Notes: generated by a model not told the origin, from the sequence alone. A stretch of DNA of 64,000 nucleotides from CAVPOO01 sp963707015 (GCA_963707015.1 CAVPOO010000015.1:124001-188000), one strand, 5' to 3'; numbered from the stretch's first letter, positions 36,147 to 45,179 are shown. Translations and numbers: made by a program.

Positions 36147-36190
36147 AGCATATAATCATACGCTGATGTCTGCCTTGACCTGCGTCAAGG
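36147..36190 (-). promoter_or_regulatory. FNR/DNR-type box with -10 element for the cytochrome-DUF302 operon
   Basis: Read on the minus strand, CCTTGAC-GCAG-GTCAAGG (36190-36173) is a perfect 7-bp inverted repeat containing TTGAC-N4-GTCAA, close to the FNR/ANR/DNR consensus TTGAT-N4-ATCAA. The hexamer TATGCT (36152-36147) lies where a -10 would put the box centre at exactly -41.5, the class II activator position. Transcription would start near 36140, 32 bases before the cytochrome ATG. The box overlaps the esterase stop codon. No T run follows, so it is not a terminator. Sequence inference only. Confidence 0.6.
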
Positions 36191-36844
36191 ACTGAGCCTC
36201 GCCTGCACCCAGGCTCGGATATCGAATACCTCCTCCGCGCAGACGGAGTGGGGCATAGAATAGCGATGAAAGTCGACGACATAGCCCGAGGTGATCAGGT
36301 AATCACGCGCGGCTTCGCCCAGCGCCAGCGGGACGACGGGATCCTCGCTCCCGTGTGCCATGAAGATCGGCGTACCGTGACTCGCCGTGCTTGCCTCGCT
36401 GCCAAGCACGGCGGGCAGGGCAAGATAGCTCGACAGCGCCAGAATACCTGCGAGCGGCGACGGCCGGGTCAGGCCGGCATGCAGGGCGATGACGCCGCCC
36501 TGGGAGAATCCTGCGAGCAGGATCCTGTTGGCGGCAATGCCCAGCGCGGTTTCACGTTCGATGAGCTCCTGCACCTCGCATACTGACTGGAGAATGCCGG
36601 GCGCATCGACGTCACGCCGCAGATCGGCCCAGCGGATGTCGTACCAGGCGCGCATGCGGTAACCGCCATTGATCGTCACCGGGCGCGCGAAGGCATGCGG
36701 GAACACAAACCGCACGCCCATGCCGGACAGTCCCAGTTGCGGCACCAGCGGCACGAAATCGCGCCCATCTGCACCCAGCCCGTGCAGCCAGATAACGCTG
36801 GCGCGTATCTCGCCGTCCGGATTCATCTCAATGGCATCGAGCAT
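36185..36844 (-). CDS. Carboxylesterase/lysophospholipase-like alpha/beta hydrolase
   Basis: A 219-residue cytosolic hydrolase. It has the oxyanion region WLHGLGADGRDF, the nucleophile elbow GFSQGGV, an Asp in GSEDPVVP and the catalytic His in SMPHSVC, all as in the carboxylesterase 2/acyl-protein thioesterase family. I chose the ATG at 36844, preceded by CCAGG; a GTG at 36901 in frame would add 19 residues without homology. It lies upstream of the cytochrome operon on the same strand. Substrate unknown. Confidence 0.85.
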   Translation of the reverse strand: MLDAIEMNPDGEIRASVIWLHGLGADGRDFVPLVPQLGLSGMGVRFVFPHAFARPVTINGGYRMRAWYDIRWADLRRDVDAPGILQSVCEVQELIERETALGIAANRILLAGFSQGGVIALHAGLTRPSPLAGILALSSYLALPAVLGSEASTASHGTPIFMAHGSEDPVVPLALGEAARDYLITSGYVVDFHRYSMPHSVCAEEVFDIRAWVQARLSP

Positions 36845-37119
36845 CTGACACCTGGTAGCTGTCGGTGTTCGTCTGTCCAGCGCGCCGAAGGCAGTCCTCA
36901 CTGGGCTCAGAGCCCTGCCATCGCGTCAACTCAAGCCGCAGCCAGCCACGCCGGGACAGGCATTGTATTTCAAGCGGCTGCGCTACGGCAGCGGCATGGT
37001 CGCGGGAGTCCCTGTGCCGAGCCCGGCGGTATTCTCACCCAGTTCGAACCCGCTTTACCTTCCCGCGCGTTTTGCGTTACTGTCCGCCTGTACAAGCAAG
37101 AACCCTCCGGGACCCCGGT

Positions 37120-37257
37120 ATGAAGTGGCCAAGCTGCCTCGCCTGGATCATTGCGGTCCTTACCCTGACCAGCAGTCTGCTGATTTCGGGCTGTGGCAAC
37201 AAGGGCAAACTCTATCTGCCGGATGACGGGCAAGCCCTGACGTTCGCCGACTCCTGA
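37120..37257 (+). CDS. lptM: Small lipoprotein LptM (YifL)
   Basis: A 45-residue lipoprotein with a lipobox LISGC (Cys25) and the family motif CGNKGKLYLP right after it. LptM assists disulfide maturation of the LPS translocon LptDE at the outer membrane. It lies 6 bp upstream of lysA, its usual place (lptM-lysA-dapF). The 275 bp before it hold no other gene that I can support. Confidence 0.9.
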   Translation: MKWPSCLAWIIAVLTLTSSLLISGCGNKGKLYLPDDGQALTFADS

Positions 37258-37263
37258 CCTCAG

Positions 37264-38514
37264 ATGGACTATTTCAGTTACCGTAGCGGACAGCTGTATG
37301 CCGAAGACGTTCCGGTCGTGGAGGTTGCGGAGGCATTTGGCACGCCCTGCTATGTTTATTCCCGAGCCACCCTGGAACGCCACTGGCAGGCGTTTGATCA
37401 GGCGCTCGCGGGGCATCCCCACCTCGTCTGCTATGCGGTAAAGGCCAATTCCAATCTGGCTATCCTGAACCTGCTCGCACGGCTGGGCTCGGGCTTCGAT
37501 ATCGTCTCGATCGGTGAGCTGGAACGGGTGCTGGCAGCCGGCGGCAACCCGGCCAAGATCGTGTTTTCCGGGGTTGGGAAACGCTGCGACGAGATTGAGC
37601 GCGCCCTCGACGTCGGGATTCGCTGCTTCAATGTGGAATCGTCTGCCGAACTCGAACGTATAGAGGCAATTGCACGCGAGCACGGTGAACAGGCACCGGT
37701 TTCGTTGCGTGTGAATCCTGACGTCGATGCGCGTACCCACCCCTATATCTCAACCGGCCTGAAAGAGAACAAGTTTGGTATCGATCTCGTCACAGCACTG
37801 GACGCCTATCGCTACGCCAGCGCCTCGCCACATATCGAGGTACTGGGAATCGATTGCCACATCGGTTCGCAACTGACATCGGTCGAACCGTTCATTGATG
37901 CGCTTGAGCGGCTATTGCATCTGCGCCGGCAGCTGTCCGCGGAAGGTATCAACATCGGACACCTCGATCTTGGCGGCGGCCTGGGCATCTGTTACCGCGA
38001 CGAGGCGCCACCGCTGCCTGAAGATTACGTGGGACCCCTGCTGAGCCGCTTGGGCGGCTACGGTTGCGAGATCCTCATTGAGCCGGGTCGGGCGATTGTG
38101 GGCAATGCGGGGATCCTGGTCACCCGTGTCGAGTACCTGAAACCCACCGAAGCAAAACACTTTGCGATCGTCGATGCAGCCATGAATGATCTGCTGCGTC
38201 CGTCACTCTACGACGCCTGGCAGGAAATCATTGCCGTTACGCCAAGAACAGGGGAAGAAACGGCGTACGATATCGTCGGTCCCGTTTGCGAAACGGGTGA
38301 CTTCCTCGGCAAGAACCGTCTGCTGGCAATCCGGGCTGGTGATCTGCTCGCCGTCCGTTCGGCGGGCGCGTATGGGTTTACCATGTCCTCCAACTATAAC
38401 TCCCGGCCACGCCCGCCAGAGATTCTTGTCGATGGCTATCAGACCCACCTGGTACGCGCACGCGAGGCACTGCCTGATCTCTGGCGCGATGAACACCTGC
38501 TGCCAGATACCTGA
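37264..38514 (+). CDS. lysA: Diaminopimelate decarboxylase
   Basis: LysA decarboxylates meso-diaminopimelate to lysine with pyridoxal phosphate. In 416 residues it shows K60 in YAVKANSN (cofactor Schiff base), the phosphate-binding DLGGGLGI, EPGRAIVGNAG, and the C-terminal VCETGDFLG with the Cys of the partner active site. It is followed 14 bp later by dapF, which makes its substrate. Confidence 0.97.
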   Translation: MDYFSYRSGQLYAEDVPVVEVAEAFGTPCYVYSRATLERHWQAFDQALAGHPHLVCYAVKANSNLAILNLLARLGSGFDIVSIGELERVLAAGGNPAKIVFSGVGKRCDEIERALDVGIRCFNVESSAELERIEAIAREHGEQAPVSLRVNPDVDARTHPYISTGLKENKFGIDLVTALDAYRYASASPHIEVLGIDCHIGSQLTSVEPFIDALERLLHLRRQLSAEGINIGHLDLGGGLGICYRDEAPPLPEDYVGPLLSRLGGYGCEILIEPGRAIVGNAGILVTRVEYLKPTEAKHFAIVDAAMNDLLRPSLYDAWQEIIAVTPRTGEETAYDIVGPVCETGDFLGKNRLLAIRAGDLLAVRSAGAYGFTMSSNYNSRPRPPEILVDGYQTHLVRAREALPDLWRDEHLLPDT

Positions 38515-38528
38515 TTCAGGGGCGCGTC

Positions 38529-39359
38529 ATGAGGCTGAACTTCACCAAGATGCACGGTCTGGGCAACGACTTCGTTGTCATTGACGCGATTCGTCAGGCG
38601 GTCGCACTCAGTCCGGCGCAGATACGCTTCATCGCCGACCGCAGGCGCGGTGTTGGCTGCGATCAGGTCCTGCTGGTGGAACAGACGGAATCAGCCGATG
38701 CCGACTTTCGTTACCGCATATTCAATGCCGATGGCAGCGAAGTCGGCCAATGCGGAAACGGTGCCCGCTGCTTTGCCCGCTTTGTCCACGAGCAAGGTCT
38801 GACAGCCAAGGATTGCATTGCCGTCGAAACCGCGAGCGGCCCGCTCACACTGACCCTGCTGCCGGATGGTCAGGTGCGGGTCAATATGGGGATACCCCGG
38901 CTGGAACCGGCGGACATCCCGTTCGACGCAGAACAACGCGCTGTCAGCTACCCTCTGCAGGTCGGTGACGCGTCACTGCGGATCAGCGCCGTATCGATGG
39001 GAAACCCGCACGCCGTGCTGCTGGTCGAGGATGCGGACAATGCGCCCGTAACCAGCCTGGGGCCACTCATCGAGCACCATCCACGCTTTCCGCAGCGGGT
39101 CAATGCCGGGTTCATGCAGGTCCTGGACACCGGACACATACGACTCCGGGTATTCGAGCGCGGTGCCGGTGAGACGGCCGCCTGTGGTAGCGGCGCCTGC
39201 GCGGCCATGGTCGCGGGGCGGCTGCAAGGCTTGCTTGAGGAACAGGTACGGGTGACACTGCCCGGAGGCGATCTTGTGGTAAGCTGGGCGGGCGACGGCC
39301 ATCCGGTATACCTGACCGGACCAGCAACCCGGGTTTACGAGGGGAAAATCGAATTATGA
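38529..39359 (+). CDS. dapF: Diaminopimelate epimerase
   Basis: DapF interconverts LL- and meso-diaminopimelate for lysine and peptidoglycan. The two catalytic cysteines are visible: C75 in VGQCGNGARC and the Cys of AACGSGAC near 219. The 276 residues match the family length. AGGGGC precedes the ATG. Its stop overlaps the start of the DUF484 gene by 4 bp (ATGA). Confidence 0.97.
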   Translation: MRLNFTKMHGLGNDFVVIDAIRQAVALSPAQIRFIADRRRGVGCDQVLLVEQTESADADFRYRIFNADGSEVGQCGNGARCFARFVHEQGLTAKDCIAVETASGPLTLTLLPDGQVRVNMGIPRLEPADIPFDAEQRAVSYPLQVGDASLRISAVSMGNPHAVLLVEDADNAPVTSLGPLIEHHPRFPQRVNAGFMQVLDTGHIRLRVFERGAGETAACGSGACAAMVAGRLQGLLEEQVRVTLPGGDLVVSWAGDGHPVYLTGPATRVYEGKIEL

Positions 39360-40084
39360 ACTCACAGCAGAATCTCGGATCCTCTCAGACTCTGCCAGCC
39401 ATCAGTGAACAACAGGTCGAGGAATTTCTCCGTGGCAACCCGGACTTCTTCGAGAACCACTCGGCGCTGCTGGCCAAGTTGCGCGTACCGCATCCCAGCG
39501 GCCCGGCCGTATCACTCATCGAACGCCAGGTCAGGGTGCTGCGGGACCAGAACCGTGCCTACAAGCGCAAGCTCATGGAGCTGGTGCAAGTCGGTCGCGA
39601 CAATGACAAGGTCAATCGTAATCTGCATGCGCTGACACTGGCGCTGTTGCATAGCGACACGCTGACACGGGTCACAGATGCACTGCTGGAAAGCCTCATG
39701 CATGCATTCAAGGCGACAGACGTGACCTTGCGCCTTGCCGGGTTCCCAGGCGGTCTTAGACTCCCGCCTCAGGTGGGCCTGCTCAATGCGAACGACGCGG
39801 GCCTCGAGGCGTTCCAGTCATTCATCCAGACAGCCAGACCCCTCTGCGGTCGGCTCACGACGGAACAGATCGACTACCTGTTCGGTGACAATGCATCACA
39901 GATAGCCTCTGCCGCACTCATCCCCCTGGGTGATAGCTGCAGGCTGGGCATGCTGGCCATCGGCAGCGATGACAGCAACCGTTTTCATCCCGGCATGGAC
40001 ACCTTGTTCCTGCGCAATCTCGGTGAACTTGCCAGTGCGGCACTCGAGCCTTACCGCGACGTTGCCGAGAGAGCCGACGGCTAG
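39356..40084 (+). CDS. DUF484 family protein
   Basis: A 242-residue cytosolic protein. It starts with VEEFLRGNPDFFENH, the hallmark of DUF484, continues with a coiled-coil-prone stretch near 50-85, and ends in a GAF-like domain (about 95-235). It lies between dapF and xerC in many gammaproteobacteria. Its role is not known; the location suggests a link to XerC or to chromosome handling, which is only inference. Confidence 0.88.
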   Translation: MNSQQNLGSSQTLPAISEQQVEEFLRGNPDFFENHSALLAKLRVPHPSGPAVSLIERQVRVLRDQNRAYKRKLMELVQVGRDNDKVNRNLHALTLALLHSDTLTRVTDALLESLMHAFKATDVTLRLAGFPGGLRLPPQVGLLNANDAGLEAFQSFIQTARPLCGRLTTEQIDYLFGDNASQIASAALIPLGDSCRLGMLAIGSDDSNRFHPGMDTLFLRNLGELASAALEPYRDVAERADG

Positions 40085-40246
40085 CAGTATCTGCGGCATA
40101 AGCAGGCCGCTTCACGGCACAGGCATGGGTGCCACGACAGCGCCAAGAGCGATTTGTAAATGACAGTTTATATTGCGGTTTTTAGTTACAAGCCTGGCCT
40201 CTTCGGCGCAACATCCGGCGCATAGACCGGCGCTCACCACCCGAAC

Positions 40247-41155
40247 TTGGACGCTGACGCTCTCACGCTCGTTCCAGAGTTTCTCGATCATCTTCGACAC
40301 GAGCGAAGGCTCTCGCCACATACGGTCAGCGGCTACGGACGCGATCTCCAGGCGGCGGTGCAGTTCTGCAGGGCAAGCGTCCTGACTGACTGGCGGCAAG
40401 TCACGGCCCACCATGTACGCCAGTTTGCAGCCGATAACCACCGGCGCGGCCTTTCCGGTCACAGCATCCAGCGACGTCTCTCGGCACTGCGCAGCTTCTA
40501 CGCCTATCTCTTGCGCGAGGGCAAGGCCCGCAATAACCCGGCGACCGATGTCCGTGCGCCAAAGTCAGAGCAACGCCTGCCGGCGGTGCTGGACGTCGAC
40601 GCAATGGCACAGCTACTCAACATCCAGGGGGACCACCCTCTGGCCATCCGCGATCATGCCATGCTGGAGCTGTTCTATTCGTCGGGTCTGCGCCTCTCGG
40701 AACTGGTCGCTCTCGACTGCCGAGACCTGGATCTTTCCCAGGGCACGATGGAAGTCACGGGCAAGGGACGCAAGACCCGCATTTTGCCGGTGGGTCGGCA
40801 GGCCTGTCTGGCACTGCGCCGCTGGCTCGAGGCGCGGGCGGCGCTGAATTCCGACACTGACGGAGCGCTGTTCCTCAACCGCAGTGGCGGGCGCCTGAGC
40901 AGGCGGGCCGTGCAACAGCGGCTCGGGCACTGGGCGCGTCGCCAGGGCATGGACGGCCGCGTGCATCCGCACATGCTTCGCCACTCGTTTGCCAGCCATC
41001 TGCTCGAATCGAGCGGCGATCTGCGCGCCGTGCAGGACCTGCTGGGCCATGCCGACATCAGCACCACCCAGATCTATACACACCTCGACTTTCAGCATCT
41101 CGCTGAAGTCTATGACCGGGCTCACCCCCGCGCCCGTAAGCGCCGACGGGACTGA
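40247..41155 (+). CDS. xerC: Tyrosine recombinase XerC
   Basis: XerC resolves chromosome dimers at dif with XerD. The 302 residues comprise the SAM-like N-terminal DNA-binding domain and the catalytic domain with R149 (SSGLRLSEL), K173 (TGKGRKTR), H242 and R245 (HMLRHSF), H268 (LGHAD) and nucleophile Y277 (IYTH). The start appears to be TTG at 40247, since a stop codon lies 24 bases upstream in frame and no ATG or GTG precedes the conserved FLDHLRHERRLSPHT. The Shine-Dalgarno is poor. A dif site is not expected here and none was seen. Confidence 0.94.
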   Translation: MDADALTLVPEFLDHLRHERRLSPHTVSGYGRDLQAAVQFCRASVLTDWRQVTAHHVRQFAADNHRRGLSGHSIQRRLSALRSFYAYLLREGKARNNPATDVRAPKSEQRLPAVLDVDAMAQLLNIQGDHPLAIRDHAMLELFYSSGLRLSELVALDCRDLDLSQGTMEVTGKGRKTRILPVGRQACLALRRWLEARAALNSDTDGALFLNRSGGRLSRRAVQQRLGHWARRQGMDGRVHPHMLRHSFASHLLESSGDLRAVQDLLGHADISTTQIYTHLDFQHLAEVYDRAHPRARKRRRD

Positions 41156-41246
41156 GCTTTTTCGGTTACCACCGGCTCGCCCCAGGGCCCATGCCCCGTC
41201 GGCTGGAATTTCCTTAAATTTCAGCATGCTTTGAGCAATAGCCTTA

Positions 41247-41281
41247 GTGTACAATCGTACACCGCCCCGAGAGAAGGGCGG
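41247..41281 (+). promoter_or_regulatory. Inverted repeat and hairpin upstream of hslV
   Basis: A perfect repeat GTGTAC-AATC-GTACAC (41247-41262) is followed at once by a hairpin CCGCCC/GGGCGG (41262-41281) close to the strong ribosome site of hslV. In E. coli a leader stem-loop stabilises the hslVU message; this hairpin could do the same. No convincing sigma-32 promoter was found. Confidence 0.4.
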
Positions 41282-41301
41282 TTGAGGAGGGGGAGTTCAG
41301 T

Positions 41302-41862
41302 GTGAATCAGTATCGAGGCACCACCATTCTTTCCGTGCGCCGTGATGACATGGTTGCCATCGGCGGTGACGGGCAGGTTACACTGGCTGATACCATCCTC
41401 AAGGGCAATGCCCGCAAGGTGCGTCGGCTCTTTCAGGATCAGGTGATTGCCGGCTTTGCCGGTGGAACCGCCGATGCGTTCACGCTCTTCGAACGTTTTG
41501 AGGCAAAGCTGGAAAAGCATCGTGGCAACCTCACCCGCTCGGCGGTAGAACTGGCCAAGGACTGGCGTACGGACCGCATGCTCCGCCGGCTCGAGGCCCT
41601 GCTGGCAGTTGCTGACGCAACGAGTTCCTTGATCATCACCGGTAACGGCGATGTCGTGGAGCCGGAAAACGGCCTTATCGCGATCGGCTCGGGCGGCCCC
41701 TATGCCCAGGCGGCGGCCCGCGCCATGCTGGAAGAAACCAGCCTTGACGCCAGGACCATCGTCGAGAAAGGCCTCGCGATTGCGGCTGACATCTGCATCT
41801 ATACCAACCATAACCGAACCGTCGAGGTCCTTCATTCCAAGCAGTTTTCGGCATCCGACTAA
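41302..41862 (+). CDS. hslV: ATP-dependent protease subunit HslV
   Basis: HslV is the peptidase of the HslUV (ClpQY) heat-shock protease. The N-terminal Thr nucleophile lies in GTTILSVRR, after a six-residue extension that must be removed; homologues in beta-proteobacteria begin similarly. GGDGQVTL, FAGGTADAFTLFERF and GSGGPYAQAAARA are conserved. The start is GTG at 41302, with a very strong GGAGGGGGAG 6 nt upstream. hslU follows 33 bp later. Confidence 0.96.
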   Translation: MNQYRGTTILSVRRDDMVAIGGDGQVTLADTILKGNARKVRRLFQDQVIAGFAGGTADAFTLFERFEAKLEKHRGNLTRSAVELAKDWRTDRMLRRLEALLAVADATSSLIITGNGDVVEPENGLIAIGSGGPYAQAAARAMLEETSLDARTIVEKGLAIAADICIYTNHNRTVEVLHSKQFSASD

Positions 41863-41895
41863 GCGGATCGCCACCTTTATCCAGTGGTAACAACC

Positions 41896-43233
41896 ATGTC
41901 CGAGATGACACCTCGCGAAATCGTCCAGGAACTGGACAAACACATTGTGGGACAGGCAGCAGCCAAACGCGCCGTGGCCATCGCCTTGCGCAATCGCTGG
42001 CGGCGCATGCAGGTCGGCGTGGAACTGCGTAACGAAATTACGCCCAAGAACATCCTCATGATCGGACCCACCGGGGTGGGTAAGACCGAGATCGCCCGGC
42101 GTCTGGCAAATCTCGCCAAGGCGCCTTTCATCAAGGTCGAGGCGACCAAGTTCACCGAGGTCGGCTATGTCGGCCGTGACGTGGAATCCATCGTCCGCGA
42201 TCTGGTCGACGTCGCTATCAAGATGACCCGCGAGCAGGCCAGAGACAAGGTCCGTTTTCAGGCTGAAGACGCCGCAGAAGACCGGTTGCTCGACGCCCTG
42301 TTGCCCCAGCCGCGCACAATAGGTTTCACGGCTGAAGAACAACCGGCCGCTGCGGATTCGGATACACGCCAGAAGCTGCGCAAGATGCTGCGCGAGGGCA
42401 AACTCGATGACCGTGAGGTTGAGATCGAGGTTGCCGCGACAACGATTGGGGTGGAAATCATGGCACCGCCCGGCATGGAGGAGATGACCAGCCAGCTGCA
42501 GGGACTGTTTCAGAATCTCGGCGGATCACGGACCAAGACACGCAAGCTGCGGGTACGGGAAGCCTACAAGCTGCTCTGCGACGAGGAAGCGGCGAAGATG
42601 GTCAACGAGGAGGAACTGAAACTGAGCGCGATTCAGTCGGCCGAGCAGAACGGCATCGTCTTTCTCGACGAGCTGGACAAGGTGACGCGGCGCTCCGAGG
42701 CGAGTGGTCCCGATGTCTCCCGCGAGGGCGTGCAGCGTGATCTGCTCCCGCTCGTCGAAGGCAGCACGGTGACGACCAAGCATGGCACGGTCAAGACCGA
42801 CCATATCCTCTTCATCGCCTCGGGCGCCTTTCATCTCTCCAAGCCATCGGATCTGATTCCGGAGTTGCAGGGGCGGTTTCCAATCCGTGTCGAGCTGGAC
42901 GCACTGAGCGCCGAGGATTTTGTCCGCATCCTCACCGAACCCGATGCCTCGCTCACCGAGCAATACTCGGCGCTGCTGGCAACCGAAGGCGTGGAACTGA
43001 CGTTCACCGAAGATGCTATTGCGCGGATCGCGAGCACGGCCTGGGAGGTCAATGAGCGGACCGAAAACATTGGTGCACGGCGGCTGCATACCGTGCTGGA
43101 GCGGCTGCTGGACGATGTATCGTTCGAGGCCTCGGACAAGAGCGGCCAAAGCCTCGTCATCGATGCCGACTATGTCGATCAGCATCTTGCGGAACTCGCC
43201 GGGGATGAGGATCTGAGCCGGTATATACTGTGA
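41896..43233 (+). CDS. hslU: ATP-dependent protease ATPase subunit HslU
   Basis: HslU is the AAA+ unfoldase of HslUV. The 445-residue protein starts SEMTPREIVQELDKHIVG and has Walker A GPTGVGKTE near residue 57, Walker B VFLDELDK, the pore motif GYVGRD, the intermediate domain, and a C-terminus ending in SRYIL, the tail that docks into HslV. An in-frame GTG twelve bases upstream is less likely than this ATG. Confidence 0.97.
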   Translation: MSEMTPREIVQELDKHIVGQAAAKRAVAIALRNRWRRMQVGVELRNEITPKNILMIGPTGVGKTEIARRLANLAKAPFIKVEATKFTEVGYVGRDVESIVRDLVDVAIKMTREQARDKVRFQAEDAAEDRLLDALLPQPRTIGFTAEEQPAAADSDTRQKLRKMLREGKLDDREVEIEVAATTIGVEIMAPPGMEEMTSQLQGLFQNLGGSRTKTRKLRVREAYKLLCDEEAAKMVNEEELKLSAIQSAEQNGIVFLDELDKVTRRSEASGPDVSREGVQRDLLPLVEGSTVTTKHGTVKTDHILFIASGAFHLSKPSDLIPELQGRFPIRVELDALSAEDFVRILTEPDASLTEQYSALLATEGVELTFTEDAIARIASTAWEVNERTENIGARRLHTVLERLLDDVSFEASDKSGQSLVIDADYVDQHLAELAGDEDLSRYIL

Positions 43234-43280
43234 ATAAGCAGCCGGTTACCCGCGCCCTGACAAATTGAGAGACCTGAAGC

Positions 43281-43649
43281 ATGAGCATCCGACCTACAGA
43301 GATAAACCTGCATAAACAATCCCGCATTCTGGAAATTGCCTTCGAGGACGGGGAGCACTTTCACTTGCCTGCCGAATACCTGCGCGTGTATTCGCCTTCT
43401 GCCGAGGTACAGGGTCACGGACCCGGGCAGGGCGTGCTGCAACTCGGCAAGGAGGACGTCAACATAGACAATATAGTGCCCGTGGGAAACTACGCCATTC
43501 AGATCTACTTCGATGACAACCATAATACCGGCATCTATTCCTGGCAGACGCTGTATGACCTTGGGGCGCACCAGGCGCAGTACTGGCAGGACTATCTGAG
43601 GCGTCTGGAAGAAGCAGGCCACACGCGCCGCGTCCCAGAGACTCACTGA
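43281..43649 (+). CDS. DUF971 (gamma-butyrobetaine hydroxylase-like N-terminal domain) protein
   Basis: A 122-residue protein made of a single DUF971 domain: INLHKQSRILEIAFEDG, LPAEYLRVYSPSAEVQGHG and NYAIQIYFDDNHNTGIYSW. In eukaryotes this domain is fused to gamma-butyrobetaine dioxygenase; the bacterial stand-alone form has no established function, though a link to Fe-S metabolism has been proposed. It follows hslU as in Pseudomonas. Confidence 0.9.
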   Translation: MSIRPTEINLHKQSRILEIAFEDGEHFHLPAEYLRVYSPSAEVQGHGPGQGVLQLGKEDVNIDNIVPVGNYAIQIYFDDNHNTGIYSWQTLYDLGAHQAQYWQDYLRRLEEAGHTRRVPETH

Positions 43650-43735
43650 CAGAGCACCGGAGACATACCTTGTGTCGACGACGCCGCCGGCAGCCATACG
43701 GATAGCGCATTGACCACATCGGGTGCATATTCAGC

Positions 43736-44482
43736 ATGAACGACAAAGCGACACATTTCGGTTTCCAGCGGGTGGCACGTGAGGAAAAGGCGCGGCGCGT
43801 CGGCGGCGTCTTCGATTCAGTGGCCCACCGCTACGACCTCATGAACGACCTGATGTCGTTCGGTATCCACCGGCTGTGGAAGCGCTTCACCATTGAGATC
43901 AGTGGGGTCCGCCGCGGCCAGCGCGTCCTCGATCTGGCGGGCGGCACGGGTGACCTTGCCGCGCGTTTCTCGCGACGTGTCGGTAGCGAGGGCGAGGTCG
44001 TGCTGTGCGACATCAACGCCACCATGCTGGACGTGGGACGCGGGCGACTGCTGGATGCAGGCATTACCCGCAACGTTCGCTATGTACAGGCCAATGCCGA
44101 GACACTGCCGTTTGCGGATAACAGTTTCGACTGCGTGAGCATGGCCTTCGGCCTGCGCAACGTCACCGATAAGCAGGCCGCACTCGAGTCGATCTTCAGG
44201 GTACTTCGACCGGGTGGCCGGGCGCTGATCCTGGAATTCTCCGAGCCCACCGTGCCCGGGCTCAAGCCAGTCTATGATCTGTACTCTTTCCGGGTGCTGC
44301 CACTGATGGGCAGGATCATAACCGGTGACCAAGACAGCTACCGCTACCTGGCGGAGTCCATCCGCATGCACCCCGATCAGCAGCGCATGTGCTCCATGCT
44401 GGAACTCGCGGGCTTCGCACGCTGCGATTATCACAACCTGAGCGGCGGCATCGTTGCCCTGCACAGCGGCTACAAACTCTGA
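43736..44482 (+). CDS. ubiE: Ubiquinone/menaquinone methyltransferase UbiE
   Basis: UbiE is the SAM-dependent C-methyltransferase of ubiquinone and menaquinone synthesis. It has 248 residues, with the SAM-binding LDLAGGTGDLAARF near residue 66, FDCVSMAFGLRNVTD and LRPGGRALILEFSEP. It begins the ubiE-ubiJ-ubiB cluster; whether menaquinone is also made cannot be told here. Confidence 0.97.
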   Translation: MNDKATHFGFQRVAREEKARRVGGVFDSVAHRYDLMNDLMSFGIHRLWKRFTIEISGVRRGQRVLDLAGGTGDLAARFSRRVGSEGEVVLCDINATMLDVGRGRLLDAGITRNVRYVQANAETLPFADNSFDCVSMAFGLRNVTDKQAALESIFRVLRPGGRALILEFSEPTVPGLKPVYDLYSFRVLPLMGRIITGDQDSYRYLAESIRMHPDQQRMCSMLELAGFARCDYHNLSGGIVALHSGYKL

Positions 44483-44555
44483 TGCCGGAACCCGGGTGTA
44501 AAGAACTCTGCTATCGGCACGCCAGGCTCGGCCCGGTGACCAGAGAGGTTTCGCG

Positions 44556-45179
44556 ATGAGCCACCCGGGAACCTGGCTGGCCGGCGCGGTCGAAAGCGCA
44601 ATGAACGGGTACCTCGCGCTGGATCCCGAAGTGCGCGCCCGTCTCACGAGCCTGGACGGCAAGGTTATCTGCATCGCCCTGAAGGGATTCGACCTCAGGC
44701 TGTACTTCCTGCCGGTCGAGGAACGCATCGAGGTATTGAGTCACTACGAAGGCGAACCCGATACCCTGTTGGTCGGTACGCCGACAGATCTGTTGCGCCT
44801 CGCGGCCCTGCAATCAGAGGAAAAGCTGTTCGAAACTGGCGTGGAGTTCCACGGTGATACCGAGCTTGGAGAACAGTTCCGCGAAATCCTGAGCGGTGCC
44901 GAGATTGACTGGGAGGAATTGCTGTCGCGGGTCACCGGCGACCCCCTGGCGCGCCAGCTTGGCAACCTGGCACGCGGCGTCGCTGACACCGTTACCAAGG
45001 GCGCCGCAACATTGCGACAGGATGTCTCCGAGTATCTGCGCGAAGAATCCCGCCTGCTCCCGACGGCAATTGAGGTCGACAATTTCCTCGAAGACGTTGA
45101 CCGCTTGCAGCTGGATACGGATCGACTGGAGGCGCGGGTTCAGCGACTGGAAGCGGCGCTAAGAAAGGACAAGGTGTGA
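44556..45179 (+). CDS. ubiJ: Ubiquinone biosynthesis accessory factor UbiJ
   Basis: A 207-residue protein with an N-terminal SCP2 lipid-binding domain (about 15-115) and a C-terminal coiled coil (about 160-205, DRLQLDTDRLEARVQRLEAAL). UbiJ binds ubiquinone intermediates and organises the soluble Ubi complex. AGAGAGG precedes the ATG. Its stop overlaps the GTG of ubiB by 4 bp. Confidence 0.92.
   Translation: MSHPGTWLAGAVESAMNGYLALDPEVRARLTSLDGKVICIALKGFDLRLYFLPVEERIEVLSHYEGEPDTLLVGTPTDLLRLAALQSEEKLFETGVEFHGDTELGEQFREILSGAEIDWEELLSRVTGDPLARQLGNLARGVADTVTKGAATLRQDVSEYLREESRLLPTAIEVDNFLEDVDRLQLDTDRLEARVQRLEAALRKDKV

Noticed and set aside
41160..41301. Heat-shock (sigma-32) promoter for hslVU
   Set aside because: No CCCCAT-type -10 with a suitable -35 could be found.
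41221..42342. 373-codon open frame antisense to hslV and hslU
   Set aside because: Spans two well-supported genes and has no family features.
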